A DNA stretch of 64,000 nt from Semisulcospira habei. Lineage: Eukaryota > Mollusca > Gastropoda > Semisulcospiridae. Each line of letters begins with the position of its first letter. Within the stretch, counting starts at the first letter, position 1. Below the pieces are notes generated by a model. It saw only the letters and a program-made list of their open reading frames with translations. It ran no database searches and was not told where the DNA came from. The DNA is taken from positions 157,306,439-157,370,438 of the forward strand of contig BTPG01000003.1 in NCBI GenBank assembly GCA_036245525.1, written 5' to 3'. Of this stretch, positions 1 through 13,300 are shown piece after piece. Position numbers and translations under genes: made by a program.

Positions 1-1360
1 GTCTAAAAGCGAAAGTCAAACTCATATTGCGTAAAATCTAAAATGATGCAAAAAATACAATTGCATCAATGACGTTTTTCAAACCAATGCTGCATATGAA
101 TTGTGCCCTGTAGAAGGTTAACTGAGGCATTGGCAAATATGCAAGGCTTTTTCAAAAGGAGTTATTTTTATTTCAGAGTCAACTCAAAGACAGCAGGTGC
201 TTGGCTTCGTGCGGCCATCCAAAATAACAAATAGACAAATCAGTAGACATTTTGGATAGAGTACAGCCGAAAGCAAGAAATTGTATTTGTTCAAACAAAG
301 GTCTGTCAGTGTCAAAGCGCTGTCAAAGCTTCATCTTGCCAAAGCCATGTCACAGAACACACGCGACTTAAGTTACGTTTTTACATACTCAGTCTAAAAC
401 TTCAAAGAAATAATGTTATTACGGCCTATATTCTACAAAACCTTGCAAGTGCCCACATGAAATGATTCATATTCATAAGAGATTCAAACGCGGAAATTGG
501 CGCCGATTCAGCAATAAGCTGTTAAAAATTAATGATTAAATTTTCAGTGTATAAGCAATTGTTTGATTTCTGCCAGATAAAGAAAAGAAATGGCTTTCAA
601 AAATTTACAGAGGCACAACTCAAAGCACCAAGCTGATGTAGAGGGTGGTCCGAAATGGCGCGTTCGCATCAGTTGACTTGCCATAGTAGTTTTCTGTGCG
701 CTCAGCGTGCAGAGGTAAGAACTGTAACGCTCAGCTTCCAACACATTTACTTCAGCGGCCCATATACTGACTGTAGTACACTTCACACTAAACACCTGCA
801 CTACCCACCTGTTATTTATGAACATTTCTTAAATAAACATTAGAATTTGCTTCAAAGGCTAGTTGTTCGATTTTCCACAGCGCAACACATGCCTGGGGAA
901 GAAAAATCTTCTAGAAAAGCAGCGTAAACCTAATAAAATGTCATCACCACAAGTTCAGGCTTCAGCATATACTGTCCTGTTATGGTTTTAAATTTTTACT
1001 GCACGACATAAAATATGTGCAAAATGTACAATTATGTCAGATGGTTGATTTTTTTTTTTTTTTTTTTTTTTTGGGGGGGGGGGGGGGGGAAGATAACGTG
1101 GTATATTTAGAAACCTGGCTATTAGAAATTTACAAACAGCAGGCCATTGAAGAGGGAAGGTTATGGGAATCGTTTAAACTATATAGTACAGAGGAGACTA
1201 TAACTTCAACTGAGTTGGATGAACTGATATAATCACAACATATAAAACCTATCAAAGGCTTACATTGCATAACCTGGTGACAAATCCTTCAATCGCCGAT
1301 ATAGTGCAAAACCTATCCCTCTCTCGACCTTGACCTTCACTATCATGCTACAATATAATT
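1..1360. other. No gene recognised; low-complexity tracts
   Basis: I see no coding exon, RNA gene or element ends that I can support here. Two homopolymer tracts occur: a T-run followed by a G-run at about 1048-1088 and a 22-base T-run at about 1359-1380. The second is the antisense poly(A) tail of the repeat that follows. Short open frames across these tracts translate as poly-Phe and poly-Gly and are not credible genes. Confidence 0.6.
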
Positions 1361-1922
1361 TTTTTTTTTTTTTTTTTTTTGCATCCTGTCTCGGAAGACA
1401 ATGGAGTATATGCGCTTGCTGGGTCAGTCACTGGAGTGACCTCTCCAGGGCGCAAGCCTGGGCGAAGTGTATGGAGATCCTGGGGTGCCCAGTCGTCAAG
1501 ATCCCCCTCTCGGCCTCGCTGATGTATCCAAAGGAATGCAAAGCAGTACGTTTGGCACCAGTTTGGCTGCAGGAGCTGCCAGAACAGTGCGTGAATAAAG
1601 GCAGCTGTCTGCCTTCGGGGCTCTACTCCTGATTTGAAGGGTTTACTCCCCCACATTTGGCCGTTAGATCCAGCCTGATCTCCTCCGTCCTCTAGCCGTT
1701 GGCTGTCAGAAACAGCTCATCCGCCTAGTGGTGCAATGTGAACACCACCCCCTCACGTGGTTTAGCCCACCAGCTGAGGTGGTTTGCCAGGGTGTGGCGC
1801 TTGGAGCCAGCACGTGAGAGATTAAGGAGATGGATGAGGACCAGTGATGCCTGTCCGTCCTATGTAGGACACAGCTGCCGAACAGCAAAGGTGCTACCTC
1901 TATCCAGAGCCCCCTACACCCC
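1361..1922 (-). repeat. Poly(A)-tailed dispersed repeat, class unknown
   Basis: Read on the minus strand, this GC-richer block ends in a run of about 20 A, as a retroposed sequence would. It abuts the (TAA)n tail of the CR1/L2-like fragment at 1923. No open frame longer than about 100 codons and no reverse transcriptase or tRNA-like motif was found. It is either the 3' end of a LINE I do not recognise or a processed non-coding transcript. The clear composition change at both ends supports a discrete insertion. Confidence 0.4.
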
Positions 1923-2918
1923 AATATAATAATAATAATAATAATAATAATGCTGATTTCTACGGCACCTAACCTCAGGTAGAGCTCTAGGCGCCTTACA
2001 AATTTCAAAAATACAACTACAAAAACTGTACACAATATTACACGCACACACACACACACACACACATGCACACACACATTCCAGGCACCACAGCAAAACT
2101 ACAACAGAATCCTCAGCAGTCAATGATTAATCAGTGGGGTAATGGAGTTGGAAAAGGTGTGTTTTTAGCGCAGATTTAAAAACGTCTTTTGAAGCACTGT
2201 GGCGGACATGTGAGGGGAGTTCGTTCCAGTACAGCGGCCCAAGATATGAAAAAGACCGCTGGCCAAAAGACTTGGTATGGACAAAATGCGGCTGTCAGCA
2301 GAGAATCTGAGTTGTCTTGAGGGAATATACAGCTGCAGGAGAGAGGACAGGTATGTGGGGCTTGATGTGGAAATGCAGCTGAAGCAGACAGAAGAAAGTT
2401 TATACTGAATTCTTGCAGCCACAGGGAGCCAGTGGAGGGATTTCATTACAGGTGTAATATGATCAGTTTTGCGCTTTTTGGTGATGAGCCTCGCAGCAGA
2501 ATTCTGAACTTTTGAAGCCTGTCAATCCGATATTTGGGACAACCTGCATACAGTGAATTACAATAGTCCAGCTTGGAAAGAACAAATGCACAGATGAGGG
2601 TTTTTGTGGCTTCGATGGTCAAATAGTGTCTGTTAGAAGAAATGCGATGGAGCTCCATGTAGGCTGTGCGACAGGTGTTGACAATCTGTTGGTTCATGGA
2701 CAGTGTTTCGTCCAGGGTTACTCCAACATTCTTGGCGGTGTGTGAGAAATTGATGATGCTGGTTCCTATGGCCATGGATGTGGGGAGGGAAAGTGAGCTG
2801 GTCAATCTGGTGGGTTTGATTATAAGACACTCAGTTTTATCATCATTAAGTTGAAGTTTGTTTGATGACATCCACTCTTTGACATCACAGATACAGTTCT
2901 GAAGGCACAGATACAGTA
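1923..2918 (-). mobile_element. 5'-truncated CR1/L2-like LINE fragment
   Basis: The minus strand encodes the C-terminal third of a non-LTR reverse transcriptase. An NDDKTE motif and a VGVTLDETLSMNQQI-type segment are followed by SKLDYCNSLYAGCP and then, in another frame, MKSLHWLPVAARIQYK. The frame change lies near 2480, so the copy is dead. The 3' UTR contains a GGCGCC-type hairpin and ends in (ATT)n at 1923-1951. The same hairpin and tail occur in the plus-strand copy at 40164-41493, so the two belong to one family. CR1 versus L2 placement is from general resemblance only. The catalytic RT motifs are missing because of 5' truncation. Confidence 0.75.
2041..2072. repeat. (CA)n microsatellite
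   Basis: A short dinucleotide run lies in the 3' UTR of the CR1/L2-like fragment. Confidence 0.8.
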
Positions 2919-4682
2919 ATGAAGTTTTCTATCGAATGTGGTTTACCCATGCACACATGAAAGAAAGCCCATTTCTACTGGTGACGAAATTTAAAAAATC
3001 TTCACAGTGCCGCCCTTCTACCTTGATTTACACCCTGAATCATGATTGTGGGATCAAGGGTACCGGTAACTGGTTTGAAGCCCAAGATGATTAGCGTCCG
3101 GGATAAAGTGACAGGTAAATGGTCAGGGGGCCCGGCCATGATCGCCAGTAGCTGCATTACTCCGACACCTCCCCTCCCCTCTTTTCATTAATCAGTGGGC
3201 CAATCCCTTTTCAGGGTCTTTTTATCATAAGCGTCAAGACATTTTCCCACTACCCAAAATTACACATCATCAAAGTAAACGACTGCATGATCTGAGCAGA
3301 CTCTCAAAGGCGGGTTGTTTTTAAACCAATCTAGTCAGCATTGATATTATGCTAATTCGGGGTAACAGACCAAAAATTAAATGTGAATGAAGTCTCTGTG
3401 TGAACCTTAAATAAACACAAGCACAGAAAAAGCACATTAAGTGCAGTGAGGAAGACAACAAAAAAAAAGAAAAAGAAAGAACCGTGGTAAGGCTGTTCTG
3501 ATATATCTGCGAGAAATAAATATGAAAAAATTCAACAATGGAGACAAAAAATCATTTTACTGGTTTGACATAATATGTAGTGAACCTGATTCATATGGTA
3601 TGGCACGGCTTTCATAACACATACCGGTTCTTAACTAGCAAATCATGTGCTCTCATCTGTCAGAAGTAGTAAACATAATTCTATTAAATATATGTGTACA
3701 TATTGACGATTTTATGTGCCTGGAAATCAATGCATTTCGCTTCTGCTATCATACACCATGGCATATGCCGAAGCTGAACACGTGCCAGTATTAGGTCATG
3801 CACGGGTTCATGGCGGGGTATAACTATGGCAAAACCTGCAAGGGTATGCAACACAACCTTGTATGACCAGCTATAGAAGCTAGTCTCTGTATTCACTGTG
3901 TGCTTGGATGAGCAAGTATCTCAGCGCTCTAACCCAAATAATTGTTGAATAAATGCAGCAGCAATTTTATTCCCCAACGTGCAAACCCCCCTCTTTGTCA
4001 AAGTGCAAGCACATTCGTCTGCTGCTGATCTCATCATTTTTTTTAAAAAGTACTTTCATCTTTGCTCTCAAAGACAGGCTGTGTGATTATTCCAGATTGC
4101 TTTTCAGTTCTAATGGGAGATGTACTCAAGAACGAAACAACGTAAAAGCATTGGCCAAGTCTGACAGCAACAGAAGCACAGGCCCAAGGAGTCTACTCGG
4201 ATTCAGTCCACTGACAACCGCTCTTTATTGGAATAGAGTAGTAATAATAACTCTTCCATGAAGCCATTCCACTCTTGTTTCAAGCTTCTAACCCATATTG
4301 TTCAGATAACACTCCACCGTATGTGTGAACACAGAATCTACCCGGTAAAACCACAAGTCTCAAACATTCACATGAACCCAACTCTTCAGTTTCACAAAGA
4401 AGAAGAAGAAGCAGAGCATATGTCATGGGAATTTACTCAAGTAGGCTCCCTGGACCTATGATATCATCAAACTGGCTGGTAGCACATGACATTTCTGTCA
4501 GGCATCCACTGGTAGACACCCTGGATGTCCAATTATAACATCAATTTAGTCCAATTTTGGAGGGCATCCAAAATGACGAGCGCAAAAGAACTGGTGAGAT
4601 TTCTTGTAACTTTGGGGAGAACCTTTTTGGCAGACACCTTTCTGGTCTGGATTTCATTGTAACTTTACCTGAGTTCGGACAA
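2919..4682. other. No gene recognised
   Basis: Ordinary intergenic-looking sequence with only short, unconvincing open frames. I found no element ends, tRNA or coding exon. Confidence 0.5.
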
Positions 4683-5330
4683 AAAACAATACTAGCGCTA
4701 AAGTGGTCACTGTCGTATATTTTTTAGGACACTGTATGTCACATATAGTGTATTGTGTGTGTTACAGTGTATGTGACCTACAATGCCATATGACTTTCCT
4801 ATTCTCATGCTGTGGGTATGTGATCACCAGATTGTTAGGTGGGCTATACAGTGAACTCCCAGGTACTGATGCATACTCATGTGGAGTGTACTCAAACACT
4901 TCAAAATATTCACAAGAGCTAATGCATACCGTGTGATCCTCATGAGCGCATGCACCGTGAGAGATCTTCAAAAGCCCATGCATTCCAAGAGTAACTGAAA
5001 AGACTGTGAAGATGAGGATCTTGAGGATCTACAGTTCTGCACAAGCCCATGAAAGTATCTCAGATTGAAGGGGGCTTATGAGGAGCTGTGGCACAAGCTG
5101 GGCTCATGAGAATCTCTCAATATGCACAAAGATACACTCCTTCTGAGTAAGTGCATATGACTAGGAGTTCACTTTGCTATCTCATCATTGTCTGGTAACA
5201 TGGCCTCCTGGCAAGATTTGAAAACCAACACAGCGTCACAAGGCACTGTATCTGACACAGTGTAATACAAGACACTCACACACAATGTAACACACAACAC
5301 TGCATGTCACATACAGTCAAAGAAGCTACA
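4683..5330 (+). repeat. Family-X repeat with inverted ends
   Basis: The left edge, reading GCTAAAGTGGTCACTGT and then a run rich in CACTGTATGTCACATA, matches the heads of the repeats at 16866 (plus), 32210 (minus) and 8995 (minus). The right edge near 5240-5330 carries the reverse complement of the same CACTGTATGTCACA-rich text, suggesting a foldback element of about 650 bp. The interior holds several GAGGATC/CATGAG-type words and no coding sequence. Edges are approximate. Confidence 0.4.
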
Positions 5331-5546
5331 CCAAGAGGTCCAGGCCTCGCTAATTTTTCAAGCCTGGCGCCAAGCTGCTGGCACTGACTTCCGCGCATAC
5401 AAACAGAAACTGCGCTGTACGGGTACAAGGAAATCCCAGCCATATGGTCACTCTTACCTGTCAGAATGTGAATACTGTACAGTCCTCACTAATGAGACTG
5501 ACAGTGAATGCACTGGCTGACATGGAGAAGCAAAGAAGGAAAAGGA

Positions 5547-7534
5547 GAAAGGCAAAGCTCTTATAGCTCACGTGTATGACCCAAATATGTGTGACATTTT
5601 TGACAATAAGTAAAGGGCTGGCTTCTGCACCCAAAAATTTAAGCATTTTTCACACATCTGTCAACCCCTGTGACACTTGACCTTTGCAATGAGTCGACTA
5701 AATTAGTATGCATAGGAAAGTCTTATCATCAGCTACCTTTGTGCCGAATTTGATTGAAACGCTTGCAAAAATGTTGATAATAACTACAATTCTATCAAAA
5801 AAGGCATTTTACACACATTTGCCAACTTCTTGTGACCCTTCATCTTTCAAGGGGTCATCCAAATTAGTATGCACAGATAGGTCTTACCATCAGGTATCTC
5901 TGTACAAAGTTTGGGTTTGAACAGTTAGTCTCCAAACTCGAGTTTGCACTGCCGTGAACCTAAAGGGAGCATGAGCATCGCGCTATTCTACGGCGTGTTC
6001 TACGCCGCAGTGCCGGGACGGTCGTCCAATCGCACGTGTTGACAGCCATGGGTGTTTTGTTTTGGGCCCGGTGGTCGCGATTTTATCCCGGCTGCGTAAA
6101 CATAGCAGCATAGAGGCAACACTAGCCACCAAGATACATACAGTACATTAGCTTCTCACAAGCCCCCGCACTCTGCGCGGAACTCATGAAGATCTATGCC
6201 TCTTGGGGAGTTTTGTCTTTGGTTATGGGCGAACATTGCTAGGCAGTGAATGCCATCCATCTGATGTAAAAACAAGAATATATTTATCCTCGTGAAAGTA
6301 TGCGGTAACGGTGGAATGAATGTTTCTTGATAGCTTCATTTGTCTCTGTGCACATCAGACGGAACAGAGAACCTTCTGCCATACCATCTGACGGCAGTTC
6401 CAATGAAAGCGGCCTTCGAGGCTGTCCCCAGCCCTCAGCCAAATAATAGTCCTATCCAAGCCCATTAATTTTTAGTATATATTTTTAATTTGTAACCTGG
6501 CTTTTAAATTTCTGCCCGTATATGTGCCTCAGCAGATCCAAGTATATTCCGTACTGAGTGAACCTGAATCTGTCTTTAACAGAACGATAGAGGGCGGGAA
6601 AGAAGAAACGGCTGAAACTCACTGCAAACCACAATAGCGCATCTCCCTCCCTTTCCCCCACTCAGCCTGGAAATTAAAATTGTGTGAACTGAAAAAGCAA
6701 AACTTATGCACAGATTCTCATGGGTCACGTTCCTGTAACTTGCGTGGCGGACGCTTGTGGATCTATGCCTTTTCTCATCTGTAGAAAGGACCACTATCAC
6801 ACTGTCCGAGATACACTCAATGATAAACACCTCCTGCCTGGAATAAACATAGATCCTCATGACGCCCGCAGATACGAAAGCTCATGAGAATCCTGACTCT
6901 TGCCTGCCTCTATCATTATGCTGGTCCTTACATACAAGAAGCTGCGCGAGCTGATTCAGTGACTGCCTTCCATCGTGTATTAGACGCGATGACAGCAATT
7001 ATAAACAAACCGCTCGGCTGAAAAATGGGGACCGAAACCGAGAAGAGCGCGCGCTCACATTCCATCGAATCAAAATGATTAGGCTTTTTGGAGTCTGAGT
7101 TAGAACTGTGAAGTTGTGAACAGTATAAACATATTTTGTAAAAATATGGCTATATTTGATCTATTTCCTGAGCTCTTGTGACCCTTGACCTTTCTGAGGG
7201 GTCAACCAAATTAGTATGCATAGGTATCTTTGTACAAAGTTTGAGTTTGAAGTTGAGAACAAATCAATTTTGTCCAAATAAGGCTATTTTTTTTACCTAT
7301 TTCCTGATCCCATGTGACCTTGACCTTTGTGAGAGGTCCCTAAATTTGGCATGTTTAGAAAGGTCTTGCCACAAAGTATCTTTGGGCCAAGTTTGAAAAC
7401 TGTGGCTTGAATAGTCTCGGAGAAAATGCCAACGTTAAAGCTTACCACATGAACGACGGCAGATGGACAACACGACGGACGGACGGAAGATCACTGGCCC
7501 AGAACATACTCACTTTTGCTTCGCACGTGAGCCA
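5547..7534 (+). mobile_element. Tandem-monomer non-autonomous element A (interrupted)
   Basis: The element opens with AGAAAGGCAAAGCTCTTATA followed by GCTCACGTGTATGAC. It closes with ACTCACTTTTGCTTCGCACG followed by TGAGCCAAA, so the ends carry short inverted GGCTCATGTG/CACATGAGCC-type repeats. Between them are degenerate monomers, each with a TGTGACCCTTGACCTTT core at about 5667, 5830, 7177 and 7315. A separate ~1.17-kb segment (5929-7095) interrupts the array. A unit with fixed ends and internal satellite-like monomers resembles the pearl/Helitron-type non-autonomous elements known from molluscs. That classification is inference. Confidence 0.5.
5929..7095. other. Unclassified insertion splitting element A
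   Basis: The monomer array stops after a GGGTTTGAACAGTTAGTCTC context and resumes near 7096 with the same monomer text. The interior is GC-richer at 5940-6100 and has no recognisable coding domain. The flanks show a weak inverted relation (GTCTCCAAACTC at the left, TTTGGAGTCTGAG at the right), compatible with a DNA transposon. I could not define clean ends. Confidence 0.35.
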
Positions 7535-8400
7535 AAAAAAGGAAAGTTAAAGAATAATGTACAGCCTGGCTTTGTTCAGCACCAAACTGTGTGAATAAAT
7601 GAATTCCGTTTAAAGTATTCCAAAGTCTAGTGTCCACTGAAACATCTCTGTTCTTGAACATAAGACTTTATTTTTTCACTCGGAGAAAACAGCCAATCGT
7701 TCTCCAATGTTACCATGGGAAGGAACAGGAAAGTACTAAAACATACTCATCTGTGACAAATGTCTCTCTAGTATTTTGTTCCCACAGTTTTGTATTTTTT
7801 TTATTTCTTCATGTATATCCTTTTCCATGAAAAATGTTCTGTAGAAATGACTGAGTATGTCCCTATAGTTGCAGTTTTGACTACATGAGCAAAAACGAAT
7901 ATTTTCATTCAGTACCTGTACTGTGGCATTGACTTGTCAGATGTAATCTGATATTCAGTGAACATCTTTGTGGGGTGAATAATATAGTTGTTATACTTTG
8001 TTCAATTTTAGTCTTACCATTTTCTTTGTTTTTGGTTTTAATAAAATGATGTTTCAAGTTTACTAGCAATTCGTATGACGCCTACCTTACTCATAATGAA
8101 CATTTTTACTGACTTGTGAGTTTAGTGGGCAGTGAAATTGTAAGAAGGATAATTGAACTTTAATCAATCATAAATAAATTTTAAAAATAATTTTACTAGT
8201 AAACTTCAAACCTTTTACTGCCACAAGGTTAAGTGGGTGGTCTTTCTACTAATTTCACACCTTCATCAGTGGAAATTTTACAAAAGCTAAGTGTATTTTA
8301 AAGTACACAATCTAATCCTGTTCTAAGACATAGATGTGAGTCTGTCGAAGTGTAGGAATGTATGTGGCTGTACGACTGAATGACATTTTAATTGTGGTAT
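7535..8400. other. No gene recognised
   Basis: AT-rich, with no supported coding or RNA feature. Confidence 0.5.
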
Positions 8401-8481
8401 TATATATATTTTCTACCGATATGTAAACACGTGAAAGAATTTTCCACTTCTGTGGACAATAAAGTATCTTTTATCTTATCT
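8401..8481 (+). mobile_element. LINE 3'-end remnant
   Basis: The text ends with GTGGACAATAAAGTATCT followed by (TTATC)-like repeats, that is, a polyadenylation signal followed by a short tandem tail, typical of non-LTR 3' ends. No coding sequence remains upstream. The 5' boundary is not visible. Confidence 0.35.
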
Positions 8482-9373
8482 AATTGTTGTTGTACGGAAA
8501 CTAGAAATGGGCCAGCATTTCACAGTAAATATCATGTGATTTAGATTTTCTAATACTCTTTTGAGTTTGAGTCGTTTCTATTATTGATCGATTGATTAGG
8601 TTATTGCCCTGCAGACTTTTCAGGTGGCGTGTGTGCGTGTGGGTCTATGTGTCTGTATCTTTCTCTCTCAATTGTATGTGTATTTGTGCGTGTGAATAGC
8701 CTCCTGACCCTGGCAGTGTATGATATAGCTAAATATTGTATAATACGCACATTGGACCTAACCAACACCACTTCAGCGTTTGTTTACAATCCGCGAGTTT
8801 AATCATCACTTACAACATACACACAGATGGCCAGAGCTGTGTGGGAGTGCCCCATATGTATGTGCAGAACATGGCCAGCCAGCCTCCCGGCAATACTTGC
8901 TTTTTACAGTAGGAAATGCTGCAGGCTGGACCTCATAACATAGCCTCTATACTCTTTGATACAGAGTCCTAAAAAATTGTACAACAGTGACCACTTCAGC
9001 AATATTAACCCTTTTGTATGCCATACTGCACGTCTGTTTCATGTGTTTGTCAAAGAAGTCTTGTGTGCTAGTAATTTACGGGAGGTAACTGCAACACTTT
9101 TCTGAACACTAAAAATACAACAGCAAATAACATTTTACTCATGAATTGTTATACATAAAGTGTGTGACAGATGTGAAAGTTATATAATACAGGAATTATG
9201 AACATTTGTTGTATTACAAACATCAAACTGTGGACTCATTAAACACTCGATTTTCGTGGAATCAAAACTTCTGCATTTCTTATAATTCTCTTGTCACAAA
9301 AAAATGAAAATTCACATTATAATCCATTTATCCCACGGCCGCATTTCCCAAATAAATAACGACTGTACCACTT
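8482..9373. other. No gene; includes a Family-X end near 8950-8995
   Basis: The reverse complement of about 8950-8995 reads GCTGAAGTGGTCACTGTTGT and then TTTTTTAGGACTCTGTAT, matching the Family-X head seen at 4683, 16866 and 32210. Nothing else was recognised. Confidence 0.4.
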
Positions 9374-9482
9374 ACAGGAGATGGACTGACCATGATAACT
9401 CAAGGTTAGTGCCAGATTAGCTTGGCGCCTGAAGGCTAATCTGGCACTAACCTTGAATTATCATGGTCAATACATCTCCTGC
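9374..9482. repeat. Hairpin MITE-like inverted repeat
   Basis: Two ~48-bp arms (9374-9421 and 9434-9482) are near-perfect reverse complements around a 12-bp loop. The inner arm reads GGTTAGTGCCAGATTAGC. It has no coding capacity and looks like a very short foldback element. Confidence 0.75.
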
Positions 9483-9781
9483 TGTAGGGCGCTGGGCCTA
9501 AATGGGTTAAGATTTATCTTCAATGTCACATGCCAGCGGCAAACATTTTTTTCCAGCTATCGCTTACCTGAACGGAAACATGCAGCTTTCTTCCCTGTAA
9601 AGTTTATGGTCAACAATCTGGTAATGCACACCCCGCTTGGTTGACTTTTGAAATTCCTCTTCCGGGATGCTGCCCTTCTTTTCCCAAAAAGAAAGGTCTG
9701 CATCCATTACACTATTTTAAGGGAGAAATACAAGTTTTATTAATGTTGCACATCATAATGAATATTTCATATTCCCTCTAC

Positions 9782-9785
<4 letters not shown>

Positions 9786-9823
<38 letters not shown>
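9786..9823. repeat. (GT)n microsatellite
   Basis: About 18 uninterrupted GT units. Confidence 0.95.
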
Positions 9824-9824
<1 letters not shown>

Positions 9825-10342
9825 TTATACCTATCCACGATCAACATTTTTGCTAAGGTTGTTATGAAAATGCCCTCTTCATGAGAAATTCAGCTATTTT
9901 CTCACTGCAGTTTTGCCCTGTGTTGCCTAGGTAGAATCTAGCAAGTTCACTACTCTGATCAAACTACATGTAATACAAACAATTACCCAAAGCATATTCT
10001 TACCTTGAATAACATGAACAGTCACTGGAGTCGCAATCTTTATACTGGCTAATAGCTGTGTTGATTTTTTCCAGATAATGCCCCCACTGTTTTTCTATAT
10101 AAATACACAAAGAAAACCACAAAAAATACTATAATCCAATGTACTTCTGTTGGGAAGAGTGATCTGTCCACCAAGTTTCTTTCAAAATGTTCTTAGTGTG
10201 TCTTACAATAATAATTACCTTATAAAGTTTGAATACAGTAAAATATGAAAGTCTTTTCTGCTCTTCTTCTCCTTTGAAGAGTTCATTTGTTACACACAAT
10301 GGCAGTAGAAAACCTCTGATACATACATCTACCCACACTAAT
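9824..10342. other. No gene recognised
   Basis: AT-rich spacer before the large tandem array; nothing supported. Confidence 0.5.
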
Positions 10343-13300
10343 CGTGAACAAGAAAGGCAAAGCCCTTATGGCTCATGTGTATGACTGATCTACATGTGTG
10401 ACCTCTGTGGCAATAAGTAATACGCTGGCTTTTGCATCAGCAATATCCATGTTTTCTCAAAATGTAAGCATTATCCACACATCTGTCAACCCCCCCCCCC
10501 CCCCAATGACCCTTGACCTTTGCAATGAGTCAACTAAATTAGTATGCGTACAAAGGTCTTATCATCAGCTACCATTGTGCCAAATTTGATTAAAAAGTTT
10601 GCAAAAATGCTGATACTAACTACAATTCTATCAAAAATAGGCATTTTACACACATTTGCTGACCTCTTGTGAACCTTGACCTTTCCAAGGGGTCATTCAA
10701 ATTAGTACATGTATATATAGACAAGTCTTACCATCAGGTATCTCTGTATCAAGTTTGGGTTTGAAGTTGTGAATAGTATAAATATACGAGAAAAAACATC
10801 TTTTTGTCAAAATATTGCTTTTACCTATTTCCTGAGCTCGTGATCCTGGACCTTTCCGCAGGGTCAACCAAATTAGTATGCATAGAAAGGTCTTACCATC
10901 AGGTATCCTTGTACCAAGTTTGGGTTTGAAGTTGTGAATAGTATTTGCGAAAAATATATATTCTGTCAAAACATAGCTATTTTTTACATGTCCTGATCCC
11001 CTGTGACCTTGACCTTTGTGAGAGGTCACTTAAATCGGTATGTTTAGAAAGGTCTTGCCACAAAGTATCCTTGGGCCAAGTTTGAAGACTGTGGCTTGAA
11101 TAGTCTCGGAAAAGAGGTCTTAGGAGTGGTGGACTGGGGTAACGCTGGTGTTTTCAGTTTTGCATTTGTGAATGGACACGCCACCCCAAAAAATCATACA
11201 TGACACCTACCACCTGTCAGAGTCACCTAGTGAATAACAGTGTGTAGTTGATGTAAATCACTGACCCCATACACAACAAGAATGGCAAATCCCATATGGC
11301 TAAAGTCTAAGACCGATCCACATAAATAGTCTGACATTTGTGACCTTGACCTTTAAAACAGGTCACTGAAATGAACATGAGTCCAAGGGGATGGCTTTTG
11401 TATCAGCAAAATTCAGGCATTTATCAAACTCCTGTGACCCTTACCTTTGCAAGGAGTCAACTAAATACATATGAGTGAGCATTTTCAAATATTGACCTCA
11501 TGTGACCCTTGACCTTTTCAATGGGTCATCCAAAGTAGTATACAAAAAGGTGTCCCAATTCAAGATAAATCTAACAAAATAGACAAACCCTTTATGGCTC
11601 AAGTGCGTGACCGATCCACATAATAAATGTGACCTTGACCTATCCAACAAGTGTTTAAGTGTCTAAACATAAATAAAGGGTTGATTTCTGTACCAGTGAA
11701 ATCAGAATTTTCTCAAAATATACGCATTTTTCACAAATCTGTCACCCCTCCATGACCCTTTAACTTTGTGAGGGGGTCAACTAAATTAGTATGCATAGAA
11801 AGGTGTTATCATCAGTTACCTTGTTTGCAAAAACTTTGATTAAAAACTACAATTCTTTCAAAAATTAGCAATTTTTCAAACACTTGCTGACCTGTGACCC
11901 TTGACCTTTCCAAGGGGTCATCCAAATTAGTACGGATTGAAAGGTCTTACCATCACATATCTCTATGCCAAGTTTATGTTTGATGTTGAAAATAGTATTA
12001 ACTATTAGGAAAGAACAGTTTTGTCAAAATATGGCATATTTTTTATCTGTCTGGACCTCCCCTTCCCCACACACGACCCTTGACCTTTGGCAAAACTGAC
12101 TAAAAAGTTGGCAAGAACTTTGAAAACAAGAAAGGCAAAGCCATTATGTCTCACGTGTATGACCTATTTATATATGTGTGTGACCTTTGTGACAATAAGT
12201 AAAGGGCTGGCTTCTGCACCAGAAAAATCCATGTTTTCTCAAAATGTAAGCATTTTTCACACATCTGTCCACCCCCGTGACCCTTGACCTTTGCGATGAG
12301 TCGAGTAAATTAGTATGCATAGGAAGGTCTTGTCATCAGCTACCTTTGCCCAAATTTGATTGAAAAATTTGCAAAGGGTTGATAATACCTACAGTTTTAT
12401 ATTTTTTTTTAAATGGCATTTTACACACAATTGCAGGCCTCTTGTGACCCTTGACCTTTCTGAGGGGTCATCCAAATTAGTACATATAGACAGGTCTTAC
12501 CATCAGGTATGGAAAACTTTGCAAAAATGTTGATAATACCTACAATTTTATTAAACATTTGCTGGCCCCTTGACCTTTCCGAGGGGACATCCAAATTAGT
12601 TCACATAGATAGGTCTTACCATCAGGTATATCTGTACCAAATTTGGGTTTGAAGTTGTGAATAGTATTTGAAAAAAAAAACATCTTTTGTCAAAATATGG
12701 CTATTTTGGGACTATTTCTGGAGATCTTGTGACCCTTGACCTTTCCGAGGGATCAACCAAATTAATATGCATAGAAAGGTCTTATTATCAGGTATCTCTG
12801 TAGCAAGTTTGGGTTTGAAGTTGTGAATAGTACTTGAGAAAAAAACATCTTTTGTCAAAATATGGCTATTTTGGACCTATTTCCCGAGCTCTTGTGACCC
12901 TTGACCTTTCTGAGGGCTCATCCAAATTAGTATGCTTAGATAGGTCTTACCATCAGGTATCTAGGTAAGAAGTTTGGGTTTGAAGTTGTGAATAGTATTT
13001 GAAAAAAAGACATCTTTTGTCAAAATATAGCTATTTTGTTTCCAAGGGATCAACCAAATTAGTATGCATAGAATGGTCTTACCATCAGGTATCTTGTACC
13101 AAGTTTGGGTTTGAAGTTGTGAACAGTATTTGAGAACAAATAAATTATATCAAAATATAGCTATTTTTTACCTATTTCCTGATCCTCTGTGACCTTGACC
13201 TTTGCAAGAGGTCACTCAAATTGGTATGTTTAGAAAGGTCTGGCCACAAAGTATCCTTGGGCCAAGTTTGAAGACTGTGGCTTGAATAGTCTCCGAGAAA

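Noticed and set aside
1017..1656. ORFs of 70-100 codons on both strands
   Set aside because: They are created by poly-T/poly-G tracts and by frames through a dispersed repeat, with no domain or splice context.
5461..5646. Signal-peptide-like minus-strand ORF
   Set aside because: It lies antisense in the head of the tandem-monomer element, which is a repeat, so the hydrophobicity is coincidental.
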